From Actinomycetota bacterium (GTDB taxonomy: Bacteria > Actinomycetota > Coriobacteriia > Anaerosomatales > JAUXNU01): DNA of 64,000 nucleotides. Shown in pieces: positions 1-8,239 of this stretch; the first letter of the stretch is position 1, and each line of letters begins with the position of its first letter. The notes beneath the pieces are model-generated. The model was not told the DNA's origin. It saw nothing but the letters and a program-made list of their open reading frames with translations, and ran no database searches. A program made the position numbers and the translations under genes. Location of the stretch: NCBI GenBank assembly GCA_030682655.1, contig JAUXNU010000064.1, positions 1 through 64,000 on the forward strand. Reading direction: 5' to 3'.

Positions 1-1
1 C

Positions 2-76
2 TGGAAGTTCACCCGCGACGACCTCGCCGAACTCATGGCGAAGCTATCGGATACGGCGGTGCGGGCCGCGGCGTGA
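2..76 (+). CDS. C-terminal end of an unidentified protein (partial)
   Basis: The window opens inside a reading frame that runs 24 codons to a TGA at 74-76. The visible tail is alanine-rich with an amphipathic helix-like stretch (RDDLAELMAKLSDTAV). Codon use is GC-rich at third positions like the neighbours, so it is probably the true end of a gene starting upstream. Nothing in it identifies a family. Confidence 0.5.
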   Translation, partial: WKFTRDDLAELMAKLSDTAVRAAA

Positions 77-115
77 GGAGGGACGGTTACGTGAGCGAAC
101 TTACGGTTTGGAGTA

Positions 116-1429
116 CTAGAGCGCGCGCGTCTCGAAGGCTATTGCGAGAGCCGCTTTCTGGCCAGCGAGGTGGGCGGCACGCTCGATCGGCGAAATGCTG
201 AACGCAGGCGCTCCGTGAAGCACGCGCCATATGCCGGCGCTCAACACGGCCTCGATCGTGTGCCGTCCGGCGTGGCCAAGGAGCCCCTCGTACGGCGCGT
301 TGCCGGGCGGTATCCGGTAGACGGCGATGTCTCCCTGCCTCCCGGGCTCGAGTGTCCCGAACTGGTTGTTCAGTCCCAGCACCGTTGCGCCCTCCGAGGT
401 CATCATCTCGACGAGCCGTTGAGCCGAGAACCGCGGTTCGAGCCGTCTGAGCGCGCGGGCTTCCTCGAACAGATTCAGGTCGTCGTTGCTGGCCAAAGAG
501 TCGGTTCCCAGGGCGAGCCGAACCCGGGCGCCCGCGAGGCGCCACGCCGGTGGCGCGCCGTTGTGGAGGTACGCATTCGAGCGCGGGCACAGCACGGCGC
601 CCGCCGACCGGCGCGCGATGACGGGCATGTCCGCCGCGTGCGTCTGGGTGCAGTGAACGAGTACGGCATTTTCGAGCGCATCGAGCTCGGCGAGGTACAT
701 GGTGGCTGAGACCCCGGGTGCTTCGAAGCCGTGCGCAAGTCGAGCGGCGAGATCAGCGAGCGGACCGGTCCCATCCCTGAGAAGCTGGACCTCCGCGTAC
801 GACTCCGCGAGGTGGATGGCGAAACTGCATTCCTGGGCGATCGCACGAACGTGGAGTGCCCTGATGAGATCAGGTCCCGACGTGTAGGTGGCATGCGGTG
901 ACAGGCCGCAACGGACTCGCGAGGAGCACATGGCGGGAGGATCGCTCGGGAAGTCCGCGTCGTATAGCTTCTGCTCGACTGCGGCCGCGCGAACCCCGAG
1001 AAGTTCCCAGAAAAAGGCGCCTCCAAGGCCGGCGTCCGCCGCGATGGAGATGGACTCCGGTCCGTACGCGATATCTCCCACGACTGTTGTGCCGCTCATG
1101 ATGCAGCGCGACGCGCCGTACGAGATCGACGCAGCGATGTCGTCTCCATCGAGGGCGCGCCATGCGATCGGAATCCACTTGATCCACTCAGTGAACGGCT
1201 GCGGTGGGATATGGCCCTTCAGGCATGAGAGGGCGAGATGTGTGTGGGCGTTGACGAGCCCGGGCATCGCGATGCAGCCAGGGTACTCCTGGATGTCGGT
1301 GTCACCGGCCGTGCGCTTGAGTTCCTCGGCGGGGCCGACGGCGGCGATGTGGGCACCGCGGACAAGAATCGCGCCGTCGCGAATCGGAGGAGATGCGACC
1401 GGCACGACCCAGTCGGCGGTTATGAGCAC
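116..1429 (-). CDS. mqnX: Amidohydrolase, probable aminodeoxyfutalosine deaminase (MqnX-like)
   Basis: This 437-residue cytosolic metal-dependent amidohydrolase belongs to the group that includes aminofutalosine deaminase and SAH/MTA deaminases. Visible motifs are the metal-binding HTHLALS near residue 64, HLAES, VHCTQTH, and the late CPRSN and LGTDSLASND blocks; the last two resemble aminofutalosine deaminases more than MTA/SAH deaminases (from memory of the family). The start is GTG at 1429, preceded by AGGAG at good spacing; a longer upstream reading would run into the neighbour. It begins 4 bases after the phosphorylase stop, so the two are co-transcribed. mqnA, mqnC and mqnE in the same window support a menaquinone role: aminofutalosine to futalosine. 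A general MTA/SAH deaminase is the alternative. Confidence 0.72.
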   Translation of the reverse strand: MLITADWVVPVASPPIRDGAILVRGAHIAAVGPAEELKRTAGDTDIQEYPGCIAMPGLVNAHTHLALSCLKGHIPPQPFTEWIKWIPIAWRALDGDDIAASISYGASRCIMSGTTVVGDIAYGPESISIAADAGLGGAFFWELLGVRAAAVEQKLYDADFPSDPPAMCSSRVRCGLSPHATYTSGPDLIRALHVRAIAQECSFAIHLAESYAEVQLLRDGTGPLADLAARLAHGFEAPGVSATMYLAELDALENAVLVHCTQTHAADMPVIARRSAGAVLCPRSNAYLHNGAPPAWRLAGARVRLALGTDSLASNDDLNLFEEARALRRLEPRFSAQRLVEMMTSEGATVLGLNNQFGTLEPGRQGDIAVYRIPPGNAPYEGLLGHAGRHTIEAVLSAGIWRVLHGAPAFSISPIERAAHLAGQKAALAIAFETRAL

Positions 1430-1433
1430 GCGT

Positions 1434-2291
1434 TCACTCCTGTCCGAGGCGGACGTCGGGAATCGGCAAGAGCGAAGGCTTGCGCAGGTCCATGCAGCCG
1501 CACGAGGCGCCGAGGTCGGCATTGGCGATCGTGTCGAGCACGATGCGCGCGATGGTCTCGGCTTCCTCGAAGAACACCGCCTTCATCTCACCGTGCTCCC
1601 ATTCCCGGACGACGCCTTCGGCGTAGTTGACAACGATGTAGATGCCCGCGAAGCATGCACCGATGTCGCGCGCCAGGAACACTTCCGGCGCCAAGGATTG
1701 GCCGACGATGTCGCCACCGAGCTTGCGCATGTAATCGACTTCGGCGACGGACTCGAAGCGCGGGCCGTCGGTCACGAGGTAGACTCCGCGCGGGAACACG
1801 CGGCCGAAGTGCTCGCTCGCGCCGCGGTAGAGGTGGTCGGCCATGTCCGGGCAGACCGGCTGCCGCATGATGAGCAGGTGATCGCCCCGGACGTAGATGT
1901 CCTGTTTGGTCGTGAGGTCGATGAAGTCGTTCGGCACCACGATGTCGCGCGGGTCGAGCATGTGGTTGAGGGAGCCCACGCCTCCATCGGCAAGCACCTT
2001 TCGCACGCCGGCCTCGGCGAAGGTCCAGAAGACCTGCAGGCTCGCGTCGCCGCGCTTCACACCCCGGCGCCAGCCATGCATCTTGACCGCAAGCGCCTCG
2101 CGCGGGCCGTGCGGACCCTCGACACGGAACTGCATGAACGCGGGCGAGCGGCCGAACGGCGTATCGAAGTGCAGGTCCTCGGCAAGGACCGTGACACGGT
2201 CGTCTGCAAGCGCGCCGGGGAAGTCGAAACTGAGCGAGCCGGATCCGCCGCAGATGCCGAACTCGGCGCGTGGAACTGACTGTTCGGGCAT
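1434..2291 (-). CDS. Purine nucleoside phosphorylase / MTAP family protein
   Basis: A 285-residue member of the MTAP/PNP phosphorylase superfamily. GGSGS (about residue 15), TPFG (44), GVGSLN (104) and GPRFES (176) fit the MTAP-type fold. The usual RHG phosphate-site motif reads MHG, and the loop that is normally T-D-Y-D in MTA phosphorylases reads V-N-Y-A around N222. Asn here is typical of enzymes acting on 6-oxopurines, so hypoxanthine nucleosides are likelier substrates than MTA (inference). The start is ATG 2291 with AAGGAGG six bases upstream. It is the first gene of an operon with the aminofutalosine-deaminase-like gene, which suggests it handles futalosine or a related nucleoside. Classic MTA phosphorylase is the alternative. 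Confidence 0.7.
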   Translation of the reverse strand: MPEQSVPRAEFGICGGSGSLSFDFPGALADDRVTVLAEDLHFDTPFGRSPAFMQFRVEGPHGPREALAVKMHGWRRGVKRGDASLQVFWTFAEAGVRKVLADGGVGSLNHMLDPRDIVVPNDFIDLTTKQDIYVRGDHLLIMRQPVCPDMADHLYRGASEHFGRVFPRGVYLVTDGPRFESVAEVDYMRKLGGDIVGQSLAPEVFLARDIGACFAGIYIVVNYAEGVVREWEHGEMKAVFFEEAETIARIVLDTIANADLGASCGCMDLRKPSLLPIPDVRLGQE

Positions 2292-2492
2292 GTGAAACCT
2301 CCTTGGATAGAGGTTACCCGATGGGGCCGACAAAGTGTGGCCTACCTGCCAAGTAGTCGCGGAGACCGGCGATGGCGCTGCTGTCCCAAGGGGCGGAGGG
2401 CCGCGAGGGTGCGGGTTGAGATGCGACAGCTCTTTGCACGCTACAGAGCTGCCGTCCTCACTGTATGCTTGTAGCTAGAAAGGCGGGTCCAC

Positions 2493-2576
2493 ATGGAACT
2501 CTCCGCGCGCAATCAGCTCAAGGGGACCGTGGTCGCGATCTTCAAGGCATCTGTGGTCATGATCGGAGTCGAGTAG
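2493..2576 (+). pseudogene. Miniature molbindin (Mop/TOBE) relic with internal deletion
   Basis: A 27-codon frame from ATG 2493 to TAG 2574-2576. Its first part (MELSARNQLKGTVV) is the standard start of molbindin-type molybdate-binding proteins, and its end (KASVVMIGVE) is their standard end. The roughly 40 residues normally between these two parts are missing, in frame. The stop lies 2 bases before the trmO start codon. The remaining peptide cannot form the beta-barrel that binds oxyanions, so it is read here as a deletion relic. A functional leader peptide for trmO cannot be excluded. Confidence 0.6.
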
Positions 2577-2578
2577 CG

Positions 2579-3040
2579 GTGCACCTCACACCCATCGGCG
2601 TCATCCACACGCCGCTCTCTTCCAAGGAGGACGCGCCGATCCAAGGCGCGTTCCGACCTGAGGCGGTCGGTACGGTGGAGCTTGTCGCCGAGTATGCCGA
2701 GGGCCTTGCGGATGTCGACGGGTTCAGCCACCTGATCTTGCTCTACGCCTTCGACCGTGCGGCGAGCGTCGAGATGGTGCGCGATACGTTTCTGGCTGAT
2801 ACTCCGCACGGCCTGTTCGCAACACGCCACCCGGCTCGTCCGAACCCAATTGGGCTCACCGTGGTCAGGCTCGTGTCGGTCGATGGGGCGGTGCTCACGG
2901 TGGCGGGCGTGGACATGCTCGACGGGACGCCCCTGCTCGACGTCAAGCCCTACATCGCGCGCTTCGACGCCTTCCCGGATGCGGACGAAGGTTGGATCGC
3001 GGGGCTTCAGGAACGGCCGAAGCCTCCTGGGCGTGAGTGA
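2579..3040 (+). CDS. trmO: TrmO/TsaA family tRNA methyltransferase
   Basis: A 153-residue TsaA/TrmO-domain protein. The family founder N6-methylates t6A37 of some tRNAs using SAM. Diagnostic blocks are PIGVIHTP at the N-terminus, the central TRHPARPNPIGLTVV and the late DMLDGTPLLDVKPY. The start is taken as GTG 2579 because the conserved domain begins there; the upstream in-frame extension overlaps the Mop relic. Only the TsaA domain is present, without the C-terminal domain of E. coli TrmO. In many anaerobes such short TsaA proteins sit beside molybdopterin or molybdate genes, which fits the neighbouring Mop relic. Confidence 0.82.
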   Translation: MHLTPIGVIHTPLSSKEDAPIQGAFRPEAVGTVELVAEYAEGLADVDGFSHLILLYAFDRAASVEMVRDTFLADTPHGLFATRHPARPNPIGLTVVRLVSVDGAVLTVAGVDMLDGTPLLDVKPYIARFDAFPDADEGWIAGLQERPKPPGRE

Positions 3041-3129
3041 TCGGCCGCGCGCGGGTTGGGGCCGCTCGGCCACTGGATGGACGACGGCCCGTGAGTCCCG
3101 CGCACGGATGCGCCCGCAGCACTACGGCG

Positions 3130-3345
3130 TCATGACCACGTCCCCGCCGTCCTCATCCTCGGGGTCAGCGCCCGCTGGCGCTGCTCGATCTCGGTGCCGC
3201 CGCATGTGGCGCAGGTCTGCGGCTGGGCGTCGCGCAGCCATGACGTGTCGCAGGCCCCGCAGGTGATGCGGATACCCTCGGGCGATTCGCAGCCGCTCAG
3301 GTTCTCTGTCTCGCCGCAGGCGGGGCATGCGATGTCTCGGGGCAT
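3130..3345 (-). CDS. Small zinc-ribbon protein, possible frameshift near the C-terminus
   Basis: A 71-residue protein from ATG 3345 (GAGGAGA upstream) with two CxxC pairs, CPAC at residue 7 and CATC near residue 45, plus an internal CGAC; these predict a small zinc-binding fold. The last 15 or so residues are basic and atypical. In the neighbouring frame the same DNA encodes an acidic tail (PEDEDGGDVVMTP) ending at 3122, as if one base were missing in the CCCC run near 3162. The ancestral protein probably ended with the acidic tail. Function unknown. It is convergent with trmO and divergent from the next zinc-ribbon gene. Confidence 0.55.
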   Translation of the reverse strand: MPRDIACPACGETENLSGCESPEGIRITCGACDTSWLRDAQPQTCATCGGTEIEQRQRALTPRMRTAGTWS

Positions 3346-3575
3346 GAGGCGACTCTCCTCGGCCGGGGGGACAAGGTTCTCGCGCCATCCTACTCCTTGA
3401 CACTGGTCGTCATCCTTGGTCTGCTGGTGCTCCTTTCGTAGGAGAAGATGGTTTCGTGGTTTGGTAGCATGGTCGGGGGGCTCCCTGCGTGTGGATCATG
3501 CGGGCCGTAGATATGGTGTCGGACGTGATGTTTTCCCGGGGAGAGACGCGGCATGACGTTGATCACATGTTCTGA

Positions 3576-4214
3576 ATGCGCGAGATATCGAACCTGGCGG
3601 AGTTCTGCCCCGGTTGCGGCGCACCGGTCTCCTCGGCGACGATCGAGCCGAGCTGTGCCACTGCGGACGAGCCGTACACGAGTTCTCCGCGATCGGAGGA
3701 ACCTGCCGCGACGGCCGACTCCCCTCGTCAGAACGTCCTTGGACGGATTCTCGGCGTCGCGGGCGTAGTGCTCGGGCTCGCCTCGCTGGCGATGCCCTAC
3801 ACGCTGGCGATAGTCGTAGTGGTGGTGGCCGTGGCGTGCGGGGTGGTTGCGATCCTGCGACGGCATCGGGTGCTTGGTGCGGCCACGCTGATCGCTGCCG
3901 CCATCGGTCTGGTGGCCCTGATCTACGTCGCCCAACATACCCCGAGCATCACGAACGGCACCGGCTCACCCGGCGCGCCCAGCGGCGATGGATCGGCCGT
4001 CGTCACATCGGCGGAATACGACCAGCTCACCGAGGGAATGACCTACCAGGAAGTGGTCGCCGTGATCGGCGCCGAGGGAGAAGAATCGGAAGGCTCGGAA
4101 GTCGACGGCTTCCCCACGGTCATGTTCACGTGGACCAATCCTGACGGCTCTAACATGAACGTGATGCTCCACAACGGGAAGCTCGTCAAGAAGACCCAGG
4201 TCGGACTACCCTGA
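3576..4214 (+). CDS. Zinc-ribbon membrane protein with C-terminal DUF3862-like domain, N-terminus frameshifted
   Basis: A 212-residue frame with a CPGCGAP half zinc ribbon, a linker, two hydrophobic segments (about residues 58-88 and 95-113) and a C-terminal extracytoplasmic domain containing YDQLTEGMTYQEV and TWTNPDGSNMNVMLHNGKL, similar to DUF3862/SmpA-like domains. A better start is ATG 3553, with GGGGAGAG upstream; it encodes CSECA, the missing first half of the ribbon, but lies in another frame. Joining the frames gives the classic pattern CSEC-A-REIS-NLAEF-CPGC, so about 1 (or 4) bases are lost near 3580-3585. This is either a recent frameshift or a sequence error. Function unknown. Confidence 0.6.
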   Translation: MREISNLAEFCPGCGAPVSSATIEPSCATADEPYTSSPRSEEPAATADSPRQNVLGRILGVAGVVLGLASLAMPYTLAIVVVVVAVACGVVAILRRHRVLGAATLIAAAIGLVALIYVAQHTPSITNGTGSPGAPSGDGSAVVTSAEYDQLTEGMTYQEVVAVIGAEGEESEGSEVDGFPTVMFTWTNPDGSNMNVMLHNGKLVKKTQVGLP

Positions 4215-4262
4215 GTCAGCGCCGCCGCAGTACGCGGGCGAGTAACAGCAAGGGGACACCTG

Positions 4263-4826
4263 GTGAACGAGCGAGACAAGATGCTTCGCGGGGAGCCGTA
4301 CGACGCCAGCGACCCCGAGCTCGTCGGGGGGCGCATTCGTGCCCGGCGTCTCACGCAGCAGTATGCCGCTCTCGACGCGGCCGACGATGACGCGCGCGAG
4401 GCTGTGCTGCGCGACCTCCTTGGCGAGATGGGCGAGGGTACGTGGGTGGAGGCACCGCTGTTCTGTGACTACGGCACGCAGATCCGCATGGGCGCTCGCG
4501 TGTACGTGAACATGGCCTGCGTCTTCCTGGACGCCGCCCCCATCACGCTCGGCGACGACGTGCAGCTCGGGCCGGGCGTCCAGCTGCTCACCTCGGACCA
4601 CCCGCGCGACGCGGCGCAACGGGCCGGCGGGCTCGAATCCGCTCACCCCATCTCGATCGGAGACAGAGCCTGGCTCGGGGGTGGCGTGATCGTGCTGCCG
4701 GGCATCGAGATCGGTCGCGACGCCATTATCGGCGCGGGCAGCATCGTGACGCGCTCGATTCCGCCGGGTGTCACCGCAGTGGGGAATCCGTGTCGGGCGA
4801 TCTCGGACGCCGGACAGCGTCCCTGA
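4263..4826 (+). CDS. Maltose/galactoside O-acetyltransferase family protein
   Basis: A 187-residue left-handed beta-helix acetyltransferase. The N-terminal Mac-type block (DKMLRGEPYDASDPEL) is followed by hexapeptide repeats (GTQIRMGARVYVNM onward) and the family's catalytic histidine in SDHPRDAAQR, about residue 118. It should transfer acetyl from acetyl-CoA to a sugar hydroxyl. The start is GTG 4263 with AAGGGG upstream. Length matches maltose acetyltransferases. It converges on a sugar ABC transporter operon whose last gene ends 5 bases away, but it is not part of that operon. Confidence 0.85.
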   Translation: MNERDKMLRGEPYDASDPELVGGRIRARRLTQQYAALDAADDDAREAVLRDLLGEMGEGTWVEAPLFCDYGTQIRMGARVYVNMACVFLDAAPITLGDDVQLGPGVQLLTSDHPRDAAQRAGGLESAHPISIGDRAWLGGGVIVLPGIEIGRDAIIGAGSIVTRSIPPGVTAVGNPCRAISDAGQRP

Positions 4827-4831
4827 TGAAG

Positions 4832-6037
4832 CTACCTGCTCGACTGCCGTTTCATGCGTGTCACGGCTTCGATCGTGACGGCGGCGATCAGCACGGTGCC
4901 GGTGACGATGTACTTGACCGAAGACTCGAAAGCAAGCAGGTTCATGCCGTTGGCGATCGAGCCGATCACAAGCGCGCCCAGCAGCGCCGACCACACGGAC
5001 CCTCGTCCGCCAAAGAGGCTCGTCCCCGCGATGACCGGACCGGCGATCGCCATAAGCAGCAGGTCGCTGCCGCCCGAGGACTGGTTCACCGCCATCAGAC
5101 GCGAAGCGGCAAGCACGCCGCCCATGGCTGCCAGCGTCGATCCGAGCATGAAGACGAGAACGCGCACGTTGTCGATCTTGATGCCGCCGCGTCGGGCCGC
5201 CTCGTCGTTGCCGCCCACGGCGAAGATGTGCCGACCGAAGCGTGTGCGTTCGGTTAGGTACGAGAACACCAGGGCCAGCGCAAAGACGATGCAGACGACG
5301 AGCGGCAGTCCCCGGTCCTGGTTGACCACGTAGACCAGCGCAAGAACCGCCGCGCCTACGGCTGCGACACGGAAGACGAGGCCGCGCATCGACCCCACGT
5401 GCAACCCCGACGCATGTCGCCGAGCTCGTCCAACCACTGAGAACGCGAAGATCGACGCAATCGACACGCCAGCCACGATCCACCCGATTGCGGGCGAGAA
5501 GAACGTGCCTGCCATCCCGATGATGAAGTCGTTGTTCAAGTTGATAGTCCCTGTTTGTCCGAGCACGTACAGCTGTAGACCGAGCAGCGCCAGCGAGCCG
5601 GCGAGCGTCACGACGAACGAGGGGATCCTGAATCGCGTGACCATGAATCCGTAGAAGAGTCCGATGAGCATGCCGAGCCCCAGTGCGGCGCCCACAGCCA
5701 GAATCGGCGAGTAGCCGCGCTGAACGTTCATGACGGCCATCACCGAGGAGCTGAAGCCGCTCACGGCTCCGACCGACAAGTCGATCTCCCCGAGCAGGAG
5801 GATGAGCACGACGCCGATCGAGATGGTGGCCACGGCGGCCTGCTGCAGCATGAGGTTGGTGAGGTTGCCGGGGCTCAAGAAGCGGGGGTTCTGATACTGG
5901 AAGAACGTCCAGATCAGGCCGACCATCAGGAGTACGAGAAGCGGTCCCGCCTCGCCCTGGGCGAGTTTGCGCCCGAGGTCGCGGAGCATCTCCTTGGCCC
6001 CGCCCAGCGACACGGGCGTCTGCTGATCGGCGCTCAT
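4832..6037 (-). CDS. Monosaccharide ABC transporter permease (XylH/RbsC-like)
   Basis: A 401-residue polytopic membrane protein of the BPD_transp_2 family, the permease of CUT2-class sugar importers. Hydrophobic segments cover most of the chain; the family motif region reads GGNDEAARRGGIKIDNVRV, and GEIDLSVGAVSGFSS is the typical ribose/xylose permease block. The start codon overlaps the ATPase stop (ATGA at 6034-6037), so it is the third gene of a binding protein-ATPase-permease operon. Its length is nearer to XylH (about 390) than RbsC (about 320). The substrate is probably an aldopentose or related sugar, but this cannot be settled by reading. Confidence 0.85.
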   Translation of the reverse strand: MSADQQTPVSLGGAKEMLRDLGRKLAQGEAGPLLVLLMVGLIWTFFQYQNPRFLSPGNLTNLMLQQAAVATISIGVVLILLLGEIDLSVGAVSGFSSSVMAVMNVQRGYSPILAVGAALGLGMLIGLFYGFMVTRFRIPSFVVTLAGSLALLGLQLYVLGQTGTINLNNDFIIGMAGTFFSPAIGWIVAGVSIASIFAFSVVGRARRHASGLHVGSMRGLVFRVAAVGAAVLALVYVVNQDRGLPLVVCIVFALALVFSYLTERTRFGRHIFAVGGNDEAARRGGIKIDNVRVLVFMLGSTLAAMGGVLAASRLMAVNQSSGGSDLLLMAIAGPVIAGTSLFGGRGSVWSALLGALVIGSIANGMNLLAFESSVKYIVTGTVLIAAVTIEAVTRMKRQSSR

Positions 6038-6849
6038 GCGTTCTCCTCGTGTTCGCCGATTCCGAGGCCGAATTCCGCACCCGTGATGGCCGCGACCACG
6101 TCTTCGCGGCTCGCTCCCCGGACGTCGAATGTGGCGGCACGTTTGCCCAGTCGCAACACGATGATCCTATCCGCGACGGCGAAGACGTTCTCGAGGTTGT
6201 GGCTGATGACCACCACGCCGAGTCCGCGCTCCCGAAGCGTATGGATGAGGCTGAGCACCTGCTCCGTCTGCGAGACGCCAAGAGCTGCGGTTGGTTCGTC
6301 GAGAAGAACCACGCATGGCTCGCCAAGCAGCGAGCGAGCGATGGCAACAGCCTGACGCTGACCGCCCGAGAGCGAGCCCACGTGTACGCGTACGTCCTGG
6401 ATCGTCGTCACCGCGAGCGAGTCCAGGAGCTCGAGGGAACTCTGCTCCATCGTCGTCTCGTCGATGTAGTAGGCGGCTCTGGCGATTCCCGGCGAGAATA
6501 GCTCGCGGCCGAGGTAGAGATTGGCGACGACGTCCAGGTTGTCGCACAGGGCGAGGTCCTGGTAGACGGTGGCGATCCCCAGTGCCACGGCATCCTGCGG
6601 GCTGGAGATCTTCACCGGTTTGCCTCGGAAGTAGAACGAACCCTCGTCGGCCAGCTGTACGCCGGCAATCGCCTTCACAAGAGTCGACTTGCCCGCTCCG
6701 TTGTCGCCGACAAGCGCAACCACCTCTCCGGCGTCGACCTCGAAGTCGACGCCGGAGAGGGCCTGGTTTGCGCCAAACGCCTTACTTGCGCCTTTGATCG
6801 CAAGCAAAGGCGACTTTGTTGCGATCGTGCTGCCGAGGGCAGAGGTCAC
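6034..6849 (-). CDS. Monosaccharide ABC transporter ATP-binding protein, single-domain
   Basis: A 271-residue ABC ATPase with Walker A GDNGAGKST (about residue 53), the Q-loop region TVYQDLALCDNLDV, signature LSGGQRQAVAIARSL, Walker B CVVLLDEPTA and switch histidine VVISHNL. E. coli XylG and RbsA carry two fused ATPase domains; this one has a single domain like FrcA-type proteins, so it must dimerise. It overlaps both neighbours by 4 bases (stop of the binding-protein gene, start of the permease gene), giving tight translational coupling. It energises import of the sugar bound by the downstream lipoprotein receptor. Confidence 0.88.
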   Translation of the reverse strand: MTSALGSTIATKSPLLAIKGASKAFGANQALSGVDFEVDAGEVVALVGDNGAGKSTLVKAIAGVQLADEGSFYFRGKPVKISSPQDAVALGIATVYQDLALCDNLDVVANLYLGRELFSPGIARAAYYIDETTMEQSSLELLDSLAVTTIQDVRVHVGSLSGGQRQAVAIARSLLGEPCVVLLDEPTAALGVSQTEQVLSLIHTLRERGLGVVVISHNLENVFAVADRIIVLRLGKRAATFDVRGASREDVVAAITGAEFGLGIGEHEENA

Positions 6850-7961
6850 TTGGTGAGCCCCACCGCCGCGCCGGCTGTAACGAGCTCCGGCGTGTTCAGG
6901 ATCTCTTCAACCGACCAGAAGCCATCCGCGACTACGGTGTCCTTGATGTTGTCCTTGGTCACGGCAACAGGCGTCAAGAGAACCGAGGGAATGTCCCCGA
7001 AACCGTTGGCAACGTTGCTGAGTGTCATGCTCGAAGGAACACCCGAGCCGTCGGCGAGACCGACAGCGAGCTCCGCAGCGGCGTACGCCTCGGCCTTTAT
7101 TGCCTTGTAGACGGTCATGTACTGCTCGCCCAGAAGGACGCGCTGGATACCGGCAAGCTCGGCGTCCTGGCCGGTCGACGGGATCTTGGTCGGGTCGATG
7201 CCGGCGCCCTTCATGGCGGCGATGGCGCCGCCGCACGTGCCGTCATTGGCGCAGTACACGCCCACGAACCCGTCCTTGCCCAGCTTCGTGATGGCCTGGT
7301 CCATCTCGGTCTGCGCCTTGTCGGGGCTCCAGTCCGGCGTGTCGTACTCGGCACCGATCTCCATCTTGCCGTCGAGGACACTGTGAGCGCCCGCCTTGAA
7401 CAGCGTGGCGTTGTTGTCGGTCGGGGAGCCGTTGATCATCACGATGGTCTTGCCGGCGTTGCCGTCTGCGGTCAGCTTGTCGAGCAGTGCCTGACCTTGC
7501 AGATTGCCGACCTTCTCGTTGTCGAATGACACGTAGTAGTCGACGTCGGCGTTCAGGATCAGACGGTCATAGCTGATGACCGGCACACCTTGCGCGGCGG
7601 CCTTCTCGACGATCGATGCCGCAGAGGCCGAGTCCACCGGATCGAGGACGAGGACATTCGCGCCATTGGTGAGTGCGGCTTCGGCCTGTGATTGCTGCTC
7701 GGTCGCGTCCTGGTTGGCATTGCTGTACAGGATCTCGATGTCGGGGTTGAGTTCCTTGACCCGTTCCTCGAAGAGCGGCTTGTCCTGCGTCTCGTAGCGC
7801 GCCGTCTTCGTCTCCGGAAGGAGCAAGGCGATCTTCACCGTCTTCGCGGTCTCCTTCTTGGTGGTGTCGGTGGTACCGCTTCCACACCCTGTGACCGCCA
7901 GCGCTGCGAACACGAGGAGTGCTGCGAGCGCCAGCAACACCAGCGCCTTCGTTCCCTTCAT
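6846..7961 (-). CDS. Sugar-binding lipoprotein of the ABC importer (XylF-like)
   Basis: A 371-residue solute-binding protein of the Peripla_BP_4/XylF group. A lipoprotein signal with lipobox VTGC (Cys about residue 26) is followed by a Thr/Lys-rich linker and a two-lobed domain. Ligand-site-type blocks include QDATEQQSQAEAAL, VLDPVDSASA, GVPVISYDRLI and GQDAELAGIQRVL. The start is ATG 7961 with AAGGAGGG upstream. It is the first gene of the three-gene transporter operon. In a monoderm cell it would be anchored to the outer face of the membrane. No regulator lies next to it. Confidence 0.88.
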   Translation of the reverse strand: MKGTKALVLLALAALLVFAALAVTGCGSGTTDTTKKETAKTVKIALLLPETKTARYETQDKPLFEERVKELNPDIEILYSNANQDATEQQSQAEAALTNGANVLVLDPVDSASAASIVEKAAAQGVPVISYDRLILNADVDYYVSFDNEKVGNLQGQALLDKLTADGNAGKTIVMINGSPTDNNATLFKAGAHSVLDGKMEIGAEYDTPDWSPDKAQTEMDQAITKLGKDGFVGVYCANDGTCGGAIAAMKGAGIDPTKIPSTGQDAELAGIQRVLLGEQYMTVYKAIKAEAYAAAELAVGLADGSGVPSSMTLSNVANGFGDIPSVLLTPVAVTKDNIKDTVVADGFWSVEEILNTPELVTAGAAVGLTK

Positions 7962-8239
7962 AACGCCCTCCTTCGACTCGTTGTCCGTCCCAAAGTCCCG
8001 CGAACCACCCTTGTGAAACCCATGGTTGTCGAGTCGAAGCGGTCACCAGTCCGCACGTTCTGCGCGCGACCACGACTTGCGGCCCCCAGATGCTCCGCGT
8101 CACCCATGTTGATTCCCATATTCAGACTGGCTCACTCGGCTGCGCGCCGTACTTCCGAGGGCGTTTGGTGCGCCTGCGGCGGCAGCGGGAATCAATGCGC
8201 AAGACGCATGCAGTGACCTGGCGCTAGGAGGAGATAGCG

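Noticed and set aside
91-201. GTG frame of 36 codons with a strong GGAGG site after the first stop
   Set aside because: It overlaps the end of the deaminase gene, is short and Arg-rich, and resembles nothing; perhaps the start of a gene lost to rearrangement, but not supportable.
888-2279. A 463-codon plus-strand frame opposite the phosphorylase and deaminase genes
   Set aside because: Both minus-strand proteins have clear motifs and ribosome sites; the plus frame has none.
4206-6347. A 713-codon open frame on the minus strand across the sugar transporter
   Set aside because: It is an out-of-frame shadow of the permease and ATPase genes, Arg-rich and with no protein-like pattern; GC-rich DNA produces such frames.
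7962-8239. Possible extra gene between the sugar receptor and the 8240 gene
   Set aside because: No frame with protein-like composition; the 278 bases are best read as back-to-back promoter DNA without a clear -35/-10.
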